The notes under the pieces are model-generated. The model did no database searches. It saw nothing but the letters and a program-made list of their open reading frames with translations, and had not been told where the DNA came from. From positions 2,365,501-2,429,500 of the forward strand of contig NC_008609.1 in assembly GCF_000015045.1 (NCBI RefSeq): 64,000 bases of DNA. Direction: 5' to 3'. Each line of letters begins with the position of its first letter. The stretch's first letter is position 1. Of the stretch, positions 36,369 through 44,679 are shown in pieces. The translations under genes were made by a program, and so were the position numbers. This stretch comes from Pelobacter propionicus DSM 2379. Lineage in GTDB: Bacteria; Desulfobacterota; Desulfuromonadia; Geobacterales; Pseudopelobacteraceae.

Positions 36369-36381
36369 GTGAAAAGTTCAC
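36369..36381. promoter_or_regulatory. Inverted repeat in the divergent Spy-like/kinase promoter region
   Basis: GTGAA-AAG-TTCAC is a short perfect inverted repeat located between the divergently transcribed Spy-like gene and the histidine kinase gene. It is a candidate binding site for the response regulator encoded at 37943. Confidence 0.4.
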
Positions 36382-36460
36382 CCCGGACAACAGAGCCCAT
36401 GTCCCTATACATCCAGCTGTGATACAACTACGCCATTCTTTAGCGAAGGAACGACTCGCC

Positions 36461-37942
36461 ATGAGGCTCGGCGTAACCCACAAACTGTTTCTTGCGATCC
36501 TGACGGCGGCCGGACTCGCGGTGATCTGCTCCGCGCTCATCATGCAGTGGAGGCTCAACCGGGGGTTTAACAACTACCTGAATTCAATCGAAAAAGCTGG
36601 GATTTCCCGCCTGGCCGCCACACTGGAGAAGAGCTACGGCACGGAGCGGAGCTGGGGGTCCCTGGCCAGGAATCATGAGCGCTGGCGACAGCTGGTTATC
36701 TCCTCGTTTCCCATGATCCCCCTGGAGGAGATTCCCCCCGGGGATCAGATGCCGCCGCCTGCAGGCATGCCTCCCGGCGCCCCGGAAGAACACACCGACC
36801 AGAACAGTGCTCGCCCCCACGGGCTGCTGCCGCCTCCCATGGCCCGTCGTTTCGACCAGCGCCTGTACCTCCTGGATGCGGACAAAAGAGTCGTGGTCAG
36901 CAGGGTCATGGCTCCGGACGCAAGCAGGGCGACCCCCCTGCGATACCGGGGAGCGGTGGTGGGCTACCTGGGGATCATGCCGCGCACACGCCCATTCGCC
37001 GACGAGCCCCAGCGGCGCTTCATCAGGGACCAGGAACAGGCCCTGACCCTGACGGCTGGGGTCGTGGTACTCCTGGCAGCCATCCTCTCCCTACTCATGG
37101 CCAGACGACTGGTTCGGCCGCTGCGGGAACTGGCCGCGGCAACCCATCGTCTGTCGTCCGGGGTATTCTCCGTCCGGGTGCCGATCAGTTCTCGAGACGA
37201 ACTGGGGGAGCTTGCCGGCGACTTCAACTCCCTGGCGCTCACCCTGGAGAAGAACGAGGAGAGCCGGCGCCAATGGGTCGCCGACATCTCCCATGAACTG
37301 CGCACCCCCCTGGCCATCCTGCGGGGAGAAATCGAAGCGATCCAGGACGGCATCCGCCAGCCGACACCGCAGACGATCCAGTCTCTCCATGGGGAGGTGC
37401 TGCACCTGGGGCGACTGGTTGACGACCTGTACCAGCTCTCCATGTCCGATGTGGGTGCGCTGACCTATCGCAAGAGCGAACTCGACCTGGGGGATCTGCT
37501 CTCCGAGACCGTTGCAGCGTTCCGCCCCGAGTTCTCCTCCAAGGGGATAACCATCGTGGAGAGCATCAACGACACAGCAGGCACCACCGTTTTCGGCGAC
37601 CCGGAACGCCTGCGCCAGCTCTTCACGAACCTGCTGAAAAACTCCCTCAAATATACCGATGCCGGTGGCACGCTTATCGTGCGCCTGCAGGCGAACGGGG
37701 ACATGGCAACGGTGGATTTCCAGGATTCCCCCCCCGCCGTTCCGCCGGCGGAAATGGAGCGACTGTTCGAACGGCTCTACCGGGTGGATTCCTCCCGCAA
37801 CCGCTCCACAGGTGGGGCCGGCCTCGGCCTGGCAATCTGCCGCAACATCGTTGAAGCACACGCCGGATCGATAACAGCCCGGCCATCTTCCCTGGGCGGA
37901 TTATGGATACGGATCGAGATTCCGAGGAAAGGAACCAACTAG
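36461..37942 (+). CDS. Sensor histidine kinase (BaeS/CpxA-like)
   Basis: A 493-residue membrane sensor kinase. It has an N-terminal helix (about residues 8-30), a periplasmic domain with a Pro/Met-rich stretch (P-P-P-A-G-M-P-P-G-A-P), a second helix near 190-210, a HAMP domain, and then the HisKA phospho-acceptor in D-I-S-H-E-L-R-T-P-L with His278. The ATPase domain has N, D-x-G-like and G2 boxes (S-T-G-G-A-G-L-G-L-A-I). It should sense envelope stress and phosphorylate the response regulator encoded immediately downstream. The ATG at 36461 is preferred over an upstream ATG at 36347 since AAGGA precedes it and the membrane helix starts properly. Confidence 0.88.
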   Translation: MRLGVTHKLFLAILTAAGLAVICSALIMQWRLNRGFNNYLNSIEKAGISRLAATLEKSYGTERSWGSLARNHERWRQLVISSFPMIPLEEIPPGDQMPPPAGMPPGAPEEHTDQNSARPHGLLPPPMARRFDQRLYLLDADKRVVVSRVMAPDASRATPLRYRGAVVGYLGIMPRTRPFADEPQRRFIRDQEQALTLTAGVVVLLAAILSLLMARRLVRPLRELAAATHRLSSGVFSVRVPISSRDELGELAGDFNSLALTLEKNEESRRQWVADISHELRTPLAILRGEIEAIQDGIRQPTPQTIQSLHGEVLHLGRLVDDLYQLSMSDVGALTYRKSELDLGDLLSETVAAFRPEFSSKGITIVESINDTAGTTVFGDPERLRQLFTNLLKNSLKYTDAGGTLIVRLQANGDMATVDFQDSPPAVPPAEMERLFERLYRVDSSRNRSTGGAGLGLAICRNIVEAHAGSITARPSSLGGLWIRIEIPRKGTN

Positions 37943-38611
37943 ATGAATGGAAGCGTACTGATTGTTGAGGATGAGGAGAAGCTGTCGTCGCTTCTGCACG
38001 ATTACCTGTCGCAGTCCGGCTTCGAGACGCACCGCTTGAGAAACGGCCTGGACGTGGTTCCCTGGGTGCGCGAACGGAACCCGGACCTGATCCTGCTCGA
38101 CCTGATGCTGCCGGGGCGGGACGGCCTGGAGATATGCAAGGAGATCCGCTCCTTTTCATCGGTGCCGATCATCATGACCACGGCCCGGGTGGAGGAGATC
38201 GACCGACTGCTCGGCCTGGAACTGGGGGCCGACGATTACATCTGCAAACCGTTCAGTCCCCGTGAGGTGGTTGCGCGGGTCAAGGCGGTCCTGCGCAGAA
38301 CCGATGGGGGAACGACCATCAAGGCCTCCGGACTGACTTTGGATGAATTGCGCCTGCGGGCCGTCCTGAACGACCGGGACCTGGAACTGACCGCGGTGGA
38401 GTTCAAGCTGCTGCAGTTTTTGGCCGCCAACCCCGGGCGCATCTACAGTCGCCAGCAGTTGATGGATCGCATCTATCCTGACGAGCGCATCGTTTCCGAC
38501 CGGACCATCGACAGCCACATCAAAAAGCTGCGCCGCAAAATCGCCGTTGCCACCCCCGATGAGGAGCTGATCCATTCCGTGTACGGTGTGGGTTACAAGT
38601 TTGAACGCTGA
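37943..38611 (+). CDS. OmpR-family response regulator (BaeR/CpxR-like)
   Basis: A 222-residue response regulator. Receiver domain: acidic pair D10/E11, phospho-acceptor D53 (L-L-D-L-M-L-P-G), T80-region and K102 (C-K-P-F). The C-terminal winged helix has L-T-x-V-E-F-K-L-L, S-R-Q-Q-L-M and V-Y-G-V-G-Y-K-F. The gene starts directly after the kinase stop (TAG-ATG), so the two are translationally linked. By position and family it probably controls the adjacent Spy-like gene and perhaps the MacAB or Mdt efflux genes in this window, as BaeR does for mdtABC in E. coli. That control is inference. Confidence 0.9.
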   Translation: MNGSVLIVEDEEKLSSLLHDYLSQSGFETHRLRNGLDVVPWVRERNPDLILLDLMLPGRDGLEICKEIRSFSSVPIIMTTARVEEIDRLLGLELGADDYICKPFSPREVVARVKAVLRRTDGGTTIKASGLTLDELRLRAVLNDRDLELTAVEFKLLQFLAANPGRIYSRQQLMDRIYPDERIVSDRTIDSHIKKLRRKIAVATPDEELIHSVYGVGYKFER

Positions 38612-38745
38612 GGTGATACCACGGAGAGAAGAAAAACGCCGCTCACCCCAGACGGGAAAAAAAGCGGGATGACCAGAAATAATGTTTTACAAGCACCTGA
38701 ATATATTCAGCTACATAACGGTTAACAGCCATCGGCAGAGCACAC

Positions 38746-38774
38746 AAAAAAGCCCGTGCGAACACGGGCTTTTC
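38746..38774 (-). terminator. Rho-independent terminator of ferredoxin gene
   Basis: On the minus strand AAAAGCCCGTG and CACGGGCTTTTTT form a hairpin with a TT C G loop and a T run. It lies 25 bases after the ferredoxin stop codon. The A/T runs on both sides might also stop the plus-strand two-component transcript. Confidence 0.85.
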
Positions 38775-38797
38775 GATGCATGATGCGATGGTACGGC

Positions 38798-38968
38798 TTA
38801 GTGACCCAGAATAGCATTTACGGGACAGGTGTCCACGCAAGCGCCACAGTCGATGCAGGTATCAGCGTCAATTACACGCTTACCGTCCTGCTCACTGATG
38901 GCGTTTACCGGGCAGGAATCATCACATGCTCCACAGTTGATGCAATCGTCATTAATGGAATGTGCCAC
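38798..38968 (-). CDS. 2[4Fe-4S] ferredoxin
   Basis: A 56-residue clostridial-type ferredoxin: two C-x2-C-x2-C-x3-C-P motifs (C-I-N-C-G-A-C-D-D-S-C-P and C-I-D-C-G-A-C-V-D-T-C-P) bind two [4Fe-4S] clusters. It starts with GTG at 38968 behind AGGAGG; a longer open frame upstream lacks a ribosome-binding site. It would carry low-potential electrons, for example for pyruvate:ferredoxin oxidoreductase, which fits with the acetate kinase gene transcribed divergently beside it. Two TGTATACAATTG motifs lie between the two genes. Confidence 0.92.
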   Translation of the reverse strand: MAHSINDDCINCGACDDSCPVNAISEQDGKRVIDADTCIDCGACVDTCPVNAILGH

Positions 38969-39077
38969 GGTTTCACCTCCTTGTAGGATATGTCTTCTTG
39001 GATCGAAAACAGTGGTTTGTTTACCATGCCCCCCAGCGAATGTCCAGAAAAAAAACAGCATCAGAACACAGGCATAC

Positions 39078-39089
39078 TGTATACAATTG
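39078..39089. promoter_or_regulatory. Operator-like repeat, copy 1 (TGTATACAATTG)
   Basis: The first of two identical 12-base motifs, 47 bases apart, in the region between the divergent ferredoxin and ackA genes. TGTATACA is a palindrome typical of GntR-type operators. It may control the ferredoxin promoter. Confidence 0.6.
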
Positions 39090-39103
39090 GAGTTGCAAAC
39101 CTG

Positions 39104-39132
39104 TTGAATAATACTTCGCTTTGTTGTATACA
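39104..39132 (+). promoter_or_regulatory. ackA promoter (sigma70-type)
   Basis: TTGAAT (39104-39109) and TATACA (39127-39132) with a 17-base spacer predict a transcript start near 39139. The -10 element lies inside the second TGTATACAATTG copy (39125-39136), so a protein bound there would block the promoter. Confidence 0.65.
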
Positions 39133-39136
39133 ATTG
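39125..39136. promoter_or_regulatory. Operator-like repeat, copy 2 (TGTATACAATTG)
   Basis: The second copy of the 12-base motif. It overlaps the predicted -10 element of ackA. Confidence 0.65.
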
Positions 39137-39161
39137 AAAGTTTATTTCAGGAGGATACAAC

Positions 39162-40424
39162 GTGATAATAATGGCTTTAAACTGCGGCAGTTCGTCGGTC
39201 AAGTACCAGCTTTTCGATTGGAATCAGAAAGCGGTCGTGGCCAAGGGTATGGTTGAGCGGGTCACCATCGATGATTCCTACATCGTGCATGAGGTCCCCG
39301 GGCGTGAGGTGTACAAGGATGAGCACAACTGTCCCACCCATCAGGCCGCCATCGACCTGATCATCAGGACGGTCACCGATTCCGAGCAGGGCGTCATCAA
39401 GAACGTCTCCGAAATCGCGGCCGTCGGCCACCGCCTGGTGCATGGCGGAGAGAAATTCACCTGTTCCGTCGTAATCGACGAGAACGTTCTGGAGACGGTC
39501 AAGGAGTGCCAGCACCTGGCGCCGCTGCACAACCCGCCCAACATCGAGGGGGTCCAGGCTGCCCGTGCGCTGCTGCCCACCGTTCCCCAGGTGGCGGTCT
39601 TCGACACCGCCTTCCATCAGACCATGCCGGAACAGGCCTACATCTATCCGGTTCCCTACGAGTGGTACCAGAAGCACCAGGTCCGTCGCTACGGCTTCCA
39701 CGGCACCTCCCACCTGTACGTCGCCAAGCGCGCGGCGGCCCTTTTGGGCAAGAAACCGGCCGACACCAACCTGGTTACCCTGCACATCGGCAACGGCGTC
39801 TCCCACTGCGCCATCAAGAATGGCATCTCCATCGACACCTCCATGGGGCTCACCCCGCTGGAAGGGGCCATCATGGGCACCCGTTGCGGCGACATCGACC
39901 CGGCCATCCCGCTGTTCATCATGCAGAAGGAGGGTTTGAACGCCAAGGAGATCGACACCATCCTGAACAAGAAGAGCGGCATCATGGGCATCACCGGCCG
40001 TTTCTCCGACCGCCGCGACGTGTCCCATCATGCCGAGACCGGCGACAAGCTCTGCAAGCTGGCCATGGACATCGAGGCCTACCGCATCAAGAAGTACATC
40101 GGCGCCTACATGGCTGCCGTGGGCAAACTGGACGCAGTCGTCTTCACCGCCGGCGTGGGCGAGATGAGCGTTGAGACCCGCGAGATGGTTCTGGAAGGAA
40201 TGGAGCATCTGGGGCTGATCCTGGACAAGGAGCGCAACAAGGTGCGCACCCGCAAGAAAGAGACCCTGATCACCACCGACGACTCCCCGGTCAAGGCCTT
40301 CGTCATCCCCACCGACGAGGAGCTGGTCCTGACCGAGGATGTGGCTGCCATCCTGAACGGCACCTACGCCGACCACATGAACTTCGAGTACTCCTTCTCC
40401 CGGCCGGATTTCGTACGCAAGTAG
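39162..40424 (+). CDS. ackA: Acetate kinase
   Basis: A 420-residue acetate kinase (ATP + acetate to ADP + acetyl phosphate, reversible). N-terminal signature: A-L-N-C-G-S-S-S-V-K-Y. The second signature G-H-R-x-V-H-G-G-E-K-F appears near residue 90, H-x-T-S-H-L at about 180-186, and the C-terminal G-A-D/G-V-G-E-M-S region later. It starts with GTG at 39162 behind AGGAGG (M-I-I-M-A-L-N); the next ATG (39171) gives a protein starting M-A-L-N. No phosphotransacetylase gene follows, so pta must be elsewhere. The gene ends in a good terminator. Confidence 0.94.
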   Translation: MIIMALNCGSSSVKYQLFDWNQKAVVAKGMVERVTIDDSYIVHEVPGREVYKDEHNCPTHQAAIDLIIRTVTDSEQGVIKNVSEIAAVGHRLVHGGEKFTCSVVIDENVLETVKECQHLAPLHNPPNIEGVQAARALLPTVPQVAVFDTAFHQTMPEQAYIYPVPYEWYQKHQVRRYGFHGTSHLYVAKRAAALLGKKPADTNLVTLHIGNGVSHCAIKNGISIDTSMGLTPLEGAIMGTRCGDIDPAIPLFIMQKEGLNAKEIDTILNKKSGIMGITGRFSDRRDVSHHAETGDKLCKLAMDIEAYRIKKYIGAYMAAVGKLDAVVFTAGVGEMSVETREMVLEGMEHLGLILDKERNKVRTRKKETLITTDDSPVKAFVIPTDEELVLTEDVAAILNGTYADHMNFEYSFSRPDFVRK

Positions 40425-40449
40425 TCCGGACACTAGACAGGTCACACGG

Positions 40450-40475
40450 AAAAGCCGGCGTTAACGCCGGCTTTT
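40450..40475. terminator. Bidirectional terminator between ackA and the TPR gene
   Basis: AAAAGCCGGCGTT and AACGCCGGCTTTT form a perfect palindromic stem that can end ackA and the convergent TPR gene. Confidence 0.88.
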
Positions 40476-40514
40476 CTCGTTTCAGACCGATTTCATGCGA
40501 CTGCTGTGGCAGCC

Positions 40515-41312
40515 TTACCCCTTCAGTTCCTCTTTCAGCCCCTCGATCACCGCCTTGACCTCGGCGACCATCTCGGAGGCACTGGGGGACTTCTCGTACT
40601 CCAGGTAGCGCTGGAAATAGCGCACCGCATCTTCAAGCCGCTCCTGGTCCATGCAGATGCTGCCCAGGGTCAGATAGGCCATGCTGAAGCAGGGGTCCAG
40701 CCTGACCGCCTGGCAGCATTCCTGCTCGGCCTCTTCCAGTTCATCCATGTCATAGTAGAGCTCCCCCAGATTGAAGTGCGCCGCCGGATCATCCGGATCG
40801 ATCTCGACCCCCTTGCGGTAGGCATCAACGGCACCCTGCACGTCGTCCCCGCCGTAGAGGGCGTCACCGAGGGCATTCCAGGCGAACACGTTGCGGGGAT
40901 CGCTCTCCAATGCCTGGCGGAAGCAGGCGATGGCCTCGTCGCCGCGGTCCAGGCTCGAGTAGACCAGCCCGATGCTGACCAGAACGTCCATGTCGCCCGG
41001 TTCAAGCTCCCGCACCCTGGTATAGCTGGCAATGGCCGCCTCGTGCTGTCCGGACTCGAACAGCAGGTCGCCCAGGGTCGTCAGGGCATCGGTATCGTCG
41101 GGGGCGATGGCCAACCCCTCGCGGTAGGCGACAATGGCCTTGTCGATATGGCCATCCTCGGCCAGGGCATCTCCCAGATAAAAGAAGCCGTCGGGGTTGT
41201 CGCGATGGTTGCTGGTATACGCCTCAAGCACCGTGCGCGCTCCGCGCGCATCTCCCGACTCCAGCAGGTTGATCCCCTCGATGATGGCATCAGCCGGTTT
41301 TACTTCACACAT
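40515..41312 (-). CDS. TPR-repeat protein
   Basis: A 265-residue protein made of about six to seven tetratricopeptide repeats. Typical positions are visible, for example G-x-F-Y-L-G-D-A-L-A-E-D-G-H-I-D-K-A-I-V-A-Y-R-E-G-L-A-I-A-P in two blocks and D-V-L-V-S-I-G-L-V-Y-S-S. No membrane segment or signal peptide is present, so it is cytoplasmic. The start at 41312 (M-C-E-V) follows GGAGGAG and excludes the 44-residue upstream extension. It lies divergent from ptsP. It probably mediates protein-protein contacts; partners are unknown. Confidence 0.85.
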   Translation of the reverse strand: MCEVKPADAIIEGINLLESGDARGARTVLEAYTSNHRDNPDGFFYLGDALAEDGHIDKAIVAYREGLAIAPDDTDALTTLGDLLFESGQHEAAIASYTRVRELEPGDMDVLVSIGLVYSSLDRGDEAIACFRQALESDPRNVFAWNALGDALYGGDDVQGAVDAYRKGVEIDPDDPAAHFNLGELYYDMDELEEAEQECCQAVRLDPCFSMAYLTLGSICMDQERLEDAVRYFQRYLEYEKSPSASEMVAEVKAVIEGLKEELKG

Positions 41313-41442
41313 ATTTCTCTCCTCCATTGGGCGCCGTGTAATGTCATCCGAAGATAGCAGACGGTCCGGTGTATTTCCACCCCTATCGCTACGCAATGCT
41401 TTTCTTTCAAAAAAATGTACTCTATACTCCGACATAAAAAAC

Positions 41443-43806
41443 ATGCCATTGGATCGTTTTATGAAAGAGAATCAGCACTCCATAGGGTTACGCACCCTGG
41501 AAGATATCAGCGCCATCATCCTGCACTCCCACAACCTCCAGGAGACTCTGGACAATATCGTCACCATCGTCGCCAAGCGCATGCGAACGGATGTCTGCTC
41601 CATCTACCTTTTGGAACTGGACAGCAACACCCTGGTGCTCAAGGCCACCAAGGGCCTTTCAAAGTCATCGGTCAACCGCATCTCCATGAAAACCAGCGAG
41701 GGGCTCAGCGGACTGGTACTGGAAACGCGCGACATGGTCATGACCGACAAGGCGCCGTCCCACCCCCGCTACAAGTACTTCAAGGAAACCCGCGAGGAGC
41801 GCTTCCTCTCCTTCCTGGGGCTACCGCTGTTCGAACGCAACACCCCCATCGGCGTCATCACCATCCAGACCTGCGAACCGCGCAGTTTCAGCGTGGATGA
41901 AATCAGCGCCCTGCGCACCATCACGTTCCAGATCGGCAGCATCATCCACAACGCCCGACTGCTGGACTCGATCCAGCGCAAGGAGCAGGAGCGTGCCTGG
42001 TTCGAGCAGGAACTGACCAGGGCCAAGGGCGGCGCGACAACGGAGGAGGGCAGGAGCGCGGCAAGCGTCAAGACGGCCGACGGCACCAGGATGCTGCGGG
42101 GGACGGCCGTTTCAACCGGTTTCAAGCGGGGCAAGGTCTACATCCTGGACCCTTTCAGCGACAAGGTGGTCAAGGTCGCCAAAGTCGGCACCAGGGCCGA
42201 GGAGCAGCGCAAATTCTCGACCGCCCTGGAAAAGGTCAAGATTCAGACCATCTACATGGAAAAGCGGGTCAGCGAAAAGCTCTCCCAGGATGATGCCGCC
42301 ATCTTCCACACCCATCTGATGATCCTGGAGGACCGCAGCTTTTCCAGCAAGGTCAGCGAACTGATCAACCAGAACCATGGCGCAACCCGGGCCGTGTATG
42401 ATGTTGTCCAGCACTACATCCAGGCCTTCGGCGCCATGGAGGACCCCTACCTGCGGGAGCGCTCGGCGGACATGGAGGATATCGGCCGCCGGATCATCGA
42501 CGCGCTGGAGGGGAACGACACCTCGTCGCTGAAGCTCAAGGAAAACCGGATCATCGTAGCTGAGGAGATCTTCCCGTCCCACCTGGCCATGCTGGACCAT
42601 GACAGGATCATCGGCATCGTCACCGAAAAGGGCAATATCTACTCCCATGCGGCCATCATGTCCAAATCCCTGGGGGTTCCGGCCATCGTGGGCGTCGCGG
42701 GGCTGATGGACGCCGCCAACGTCAAGGACCAGATCATCGTGGACGGCACCTCAGGGTTCGTCTACATCAACCCGGACAGGGCCATCATACAGGAATACGA
42801 ACGTCTGGAGCTGGGCCATGCCAGCCGCCAGAAGGAACTGGAGGGGCTGCGTGACCTGCCGGCAGTCACCAGCGACGGTACGGCCATCACACTCAATGCC
42901 AATATCGGCCTGCTCTCCGACGTGCGGGTGGCCACCCTGCACGGCGCCGAGGGGGTGGGACTCTACCGCACCGAGTTTCCCTACATGGCCCGTTCATCCT
43001 TCCCCACCCGCATCGAACAAGCAACGCTGTACCGCAAAATCCTCTCCGCCTTTCCCGGCCAGAACGTCAATATCCGCACCCTGGACATCGGCGGCGACAA
43101 GGGGCTCCCCTACTTCCCCTGCCCCCATGAGGACAACCCCTTCATGGGGCTGCGCTCCATCAGGCTCTCCCTTGAGCACCGTGAAATTCTGCACGAGCAG
43201 CTGGCCGCCATCATGATGGCGGCGGATGCCGGCAAGCCCACGATCATGTTCCCGCTGATCTCCGGTGTCGACGAGATCCGCGAGATCCGGAAGATGCTTG
43301 CCGCGGTCGCCGATGAGTTGGAGCAGCAGGGGTATGCCCCGCCCAGGGATCTCCCCCTGGGCATCATGATCGAGATCCCGGCCGCGGTACAGATCATCGA
43401 TTTTCTGGTGGACGAGGTCGACTACGTCAGCGTCGGCACCAACGACCTGATCCAGTACACCCTGGCGGCCGACCGCAACAACGCGCGGATGAAGCAGTAC
43501 TACAATCCCCATCACCCGGCGGTGCTGCACTCAATGAAACAGATCGCCGACGCCGCGCGGAGGGCCGGCAAGAAGGCCTCCATCTGCGGCGAGATGGCCT
43601 CCGACCCGCTCAACACCCTGCTGCTGATGGGCATGGGCTTCAGCGAATTCAGCCTCTCCGCCCCCAGCATTCCGGTGGTCAAACAGGCCATCCGCGGCCA
43701 CTCCCTGGAGGAATGCCGCGCCGCTGCCGATGCCATCCTGGCCTGCCGCAGCAACGGGGAGGTGGCAACGGCACTGGCCAGGGCCAACGAGGCCCTGCGG
43801 CTGTGA
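41443..43806 (+). CDS. ptsP: PtsP, phosphoenolpyruvate-protein phosphotransferase with GAF domain (nitrogen PTS EI)
   Basis: A 787-residue EI-Ntr enzyme. N-terminal GAF domain about residues 20-170, linked by a helical stretch to the enzyme I core: N-terminal domain, phospho-histidine motif in G-N-I-Y-S-H-A-A-I-M-S-K-S (about residue 400), and the PEP-binding C-terminal domain with G-T-N-D-L-I-Q-Y and C-G-E-M-A. It passes phosphate from PEP to NPr and then to EIIA-Ntr, which act elsewhere; those genes are not in the window. The usual active-site motif has T/S-S-H; here it reads Y-S-H. Start at 41443 (M-P-L-D) or the ATG at 41461 is possible. Confidence 0.9.
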   Translation: MPLDRFMKENQHSIGLRTLEDISAIILHSHNLQETLDNIVTIVAKRMRTDVCSIYLLELDSNTLVLKATKGLSKSSVNRISMKTSEGLSGLVLETRDMVMTDKAPSHPRYKYFKETREERFLSFLGLPLFERNTPIGVITIQTCEPRSFSVDEISALRTITFQIGSIIHNARLLDSIQRKEQERAWFEQELTRAKGGATTEEGRSAASVKTADGTRMLRGTAVSTGFKRGKVYILDPFSDKVVKVAKVGTRAEEQRKFSTALEKVKIQTIYMEKRVSEKLSQDDAAIFHTHLMILEDRSFSSKVSELINQNHGATRAVYDVVQHYIQAFGAMEDPYLRERSADMEDIGRRIIDALEGNDTSSLKLKENRIIVAEEIFPSHLAMLDHDRIIGIVTEKGNIYSHAAIMSKSLGVPAIVGVAGLMDAANVKDQIIVDGTSGFVYINPDRAIIQEYERLELGHASRQKELEGLRDLPAVTSDGTAITLNANIGLLSDVRVATLHGAEGVGLYRTEFPYMARSSFPTRIEQATLYRKILSAFPGQNVNIRTLDIGGDKGLPYFPCPHEDNPFMGLRSIRLSLEHREILHEQLAAIMMAADAGKPTIMFPLISGVDEIREIRKMLAAVADELEQQGYAPPRDLPLGIMIEIPAAVQIIDFLVDEVDYVSVGTNDLIQYTLAADRNNARMKQYYNPHHPAVLHSMKQIADAARRAGKKASICGEMASDPLNTLLLMGMGFSEFSLSAPSIPVVKQAIRGHSLEECRAAADAILACRSNGEVATALARANEALRL

Positions 43807-43987
43807 GACCGGATTGGACCCGGCCGGACAGATCGTGACAGGAATTTGTTTTTAATTTCAACGGACGTGGTGTGAGGGTGTGGATGCAGGGATCACGCCG
43901 GCGCATGATCGGCTGTTTGACGATGCCAGATGTGAGACCTGAATCAGCCGTTCAAACGGACGTTACATCAACCAGAGGAGGCATGAG

Positions 43988-44602
43988 ATGAAGAATCGTA
44001 TCGTAGCAATGGTGGCACTGCTGACCGTTGCAATGGGAACGGGCGGTTGTGTCACGGTTTCACCGGAACACGAGGGCGCGGCAAAGGGAGCCGGCATAGG
44101 CGCGGCAACCGGCGCCATTGCCGGAGCCGTGCTGGCGGGAGAGGGTTCCCGGACCAAGGGAGTCCTTATCGGCGGACTGGCCGGAGCGCTCCTGGGCGGC
44201 GTGATCGGAAACTACACGGTGGACCAGAAGAAGAGCGCCGAAGAAACCACGACTAAATACGACTACAAACAGAGCGACGGAACGGTGGTCAGGATTGAAA
44301 GCACCCAGATGACCCCCATCATCCTCAACCAGGGCGAAACCGTCAAACTTGAGGCCACCTATGCCATCATGGCCCCCTCCAGCGAAAACCAGGTCTCCGT
44401 CACCGAATCACGGGAGGTGACCCTCAATGGCGAGCTGGTGGCAAACCCGGAGATCACCGTACAGCGCAGCTCCGGCACCTACACCTCAAGCATCCCGCTG
44501 ATGCTCCCCGCGGATGCCAAGACCGGCACCTACAAGGTCATCACCACCATACGGACGGCAACGGGCAAGGACGCGCGGCAAAGCAGCTTCACCGTCAAGT
44601 AA
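43988..44602 (+). CDS. Glycine-zipper lipoprotein
   Basis: A 204-residue lipoprotein with lipobox G-T-G-G-C21. Residues 35-80 form a glycine-zipper repeat (G-A-G-I-G-A-A-T-G-A-I-A-G-A-V-L-A-G, then G-G-L-A-G-A-L-L-G-G-V-I-G) of the Slp-like/YMGG type. This is followed by a beta-rich part with V-x-L-x-x-Y and an E-S-T-Q-M-T segment. Glycine-zipper lipoproteins insert in or decorate the outer membrane; specific role unknown. AGAGGAGG precedes the ATG. It ends in an extremely stable hairpin. Confidence 0.82.
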   Translation: MKNRIVAMVALLTVAMGTGGCVTVSPEHEGAAKGAGIGAATGAIAGAVLAGEGSRTKGVLIGGLAGALLGGVIGNYTVDQKKSAEETTTKYDYKQSDGTVVRIESTQMTPIILNQGETVKLEATYAIMAPSSENQVSVTESREVTLNGELVANPEITVQRSSGTYTSSIPLMLPADAKTGTYKVITTIRTATGKDARQSSFTVK

Positions 44603-44623
44603 CCCTGTCCGGCAGTTACGGGC

Positions 44624-44666
44624 AGCAGACAGGAAAGCCCGCCTGAAGCGGGCTTTCCTGTCTGCT
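44624..44666. terminator. Long perfect bidirectional terminator
   Basis: AGCAGACAGGAAAGCCCGC pairs perfectly (19 bp) with its reverse complement around CTGAA. It separates the glycine-zipper gene from the convergent fapA gene. The T run is short, and termination efficiency would rest on the stem. Confidence 0.8.
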
Positions 44667-44679
44667 ATCCTGCCTGTCC

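Noticed and set aside
39177-40445. 422-residue minus-strand frame inside ackA
   Set aside because: Complement of acetate kinase codons; the composition is typical of a shadow frame.
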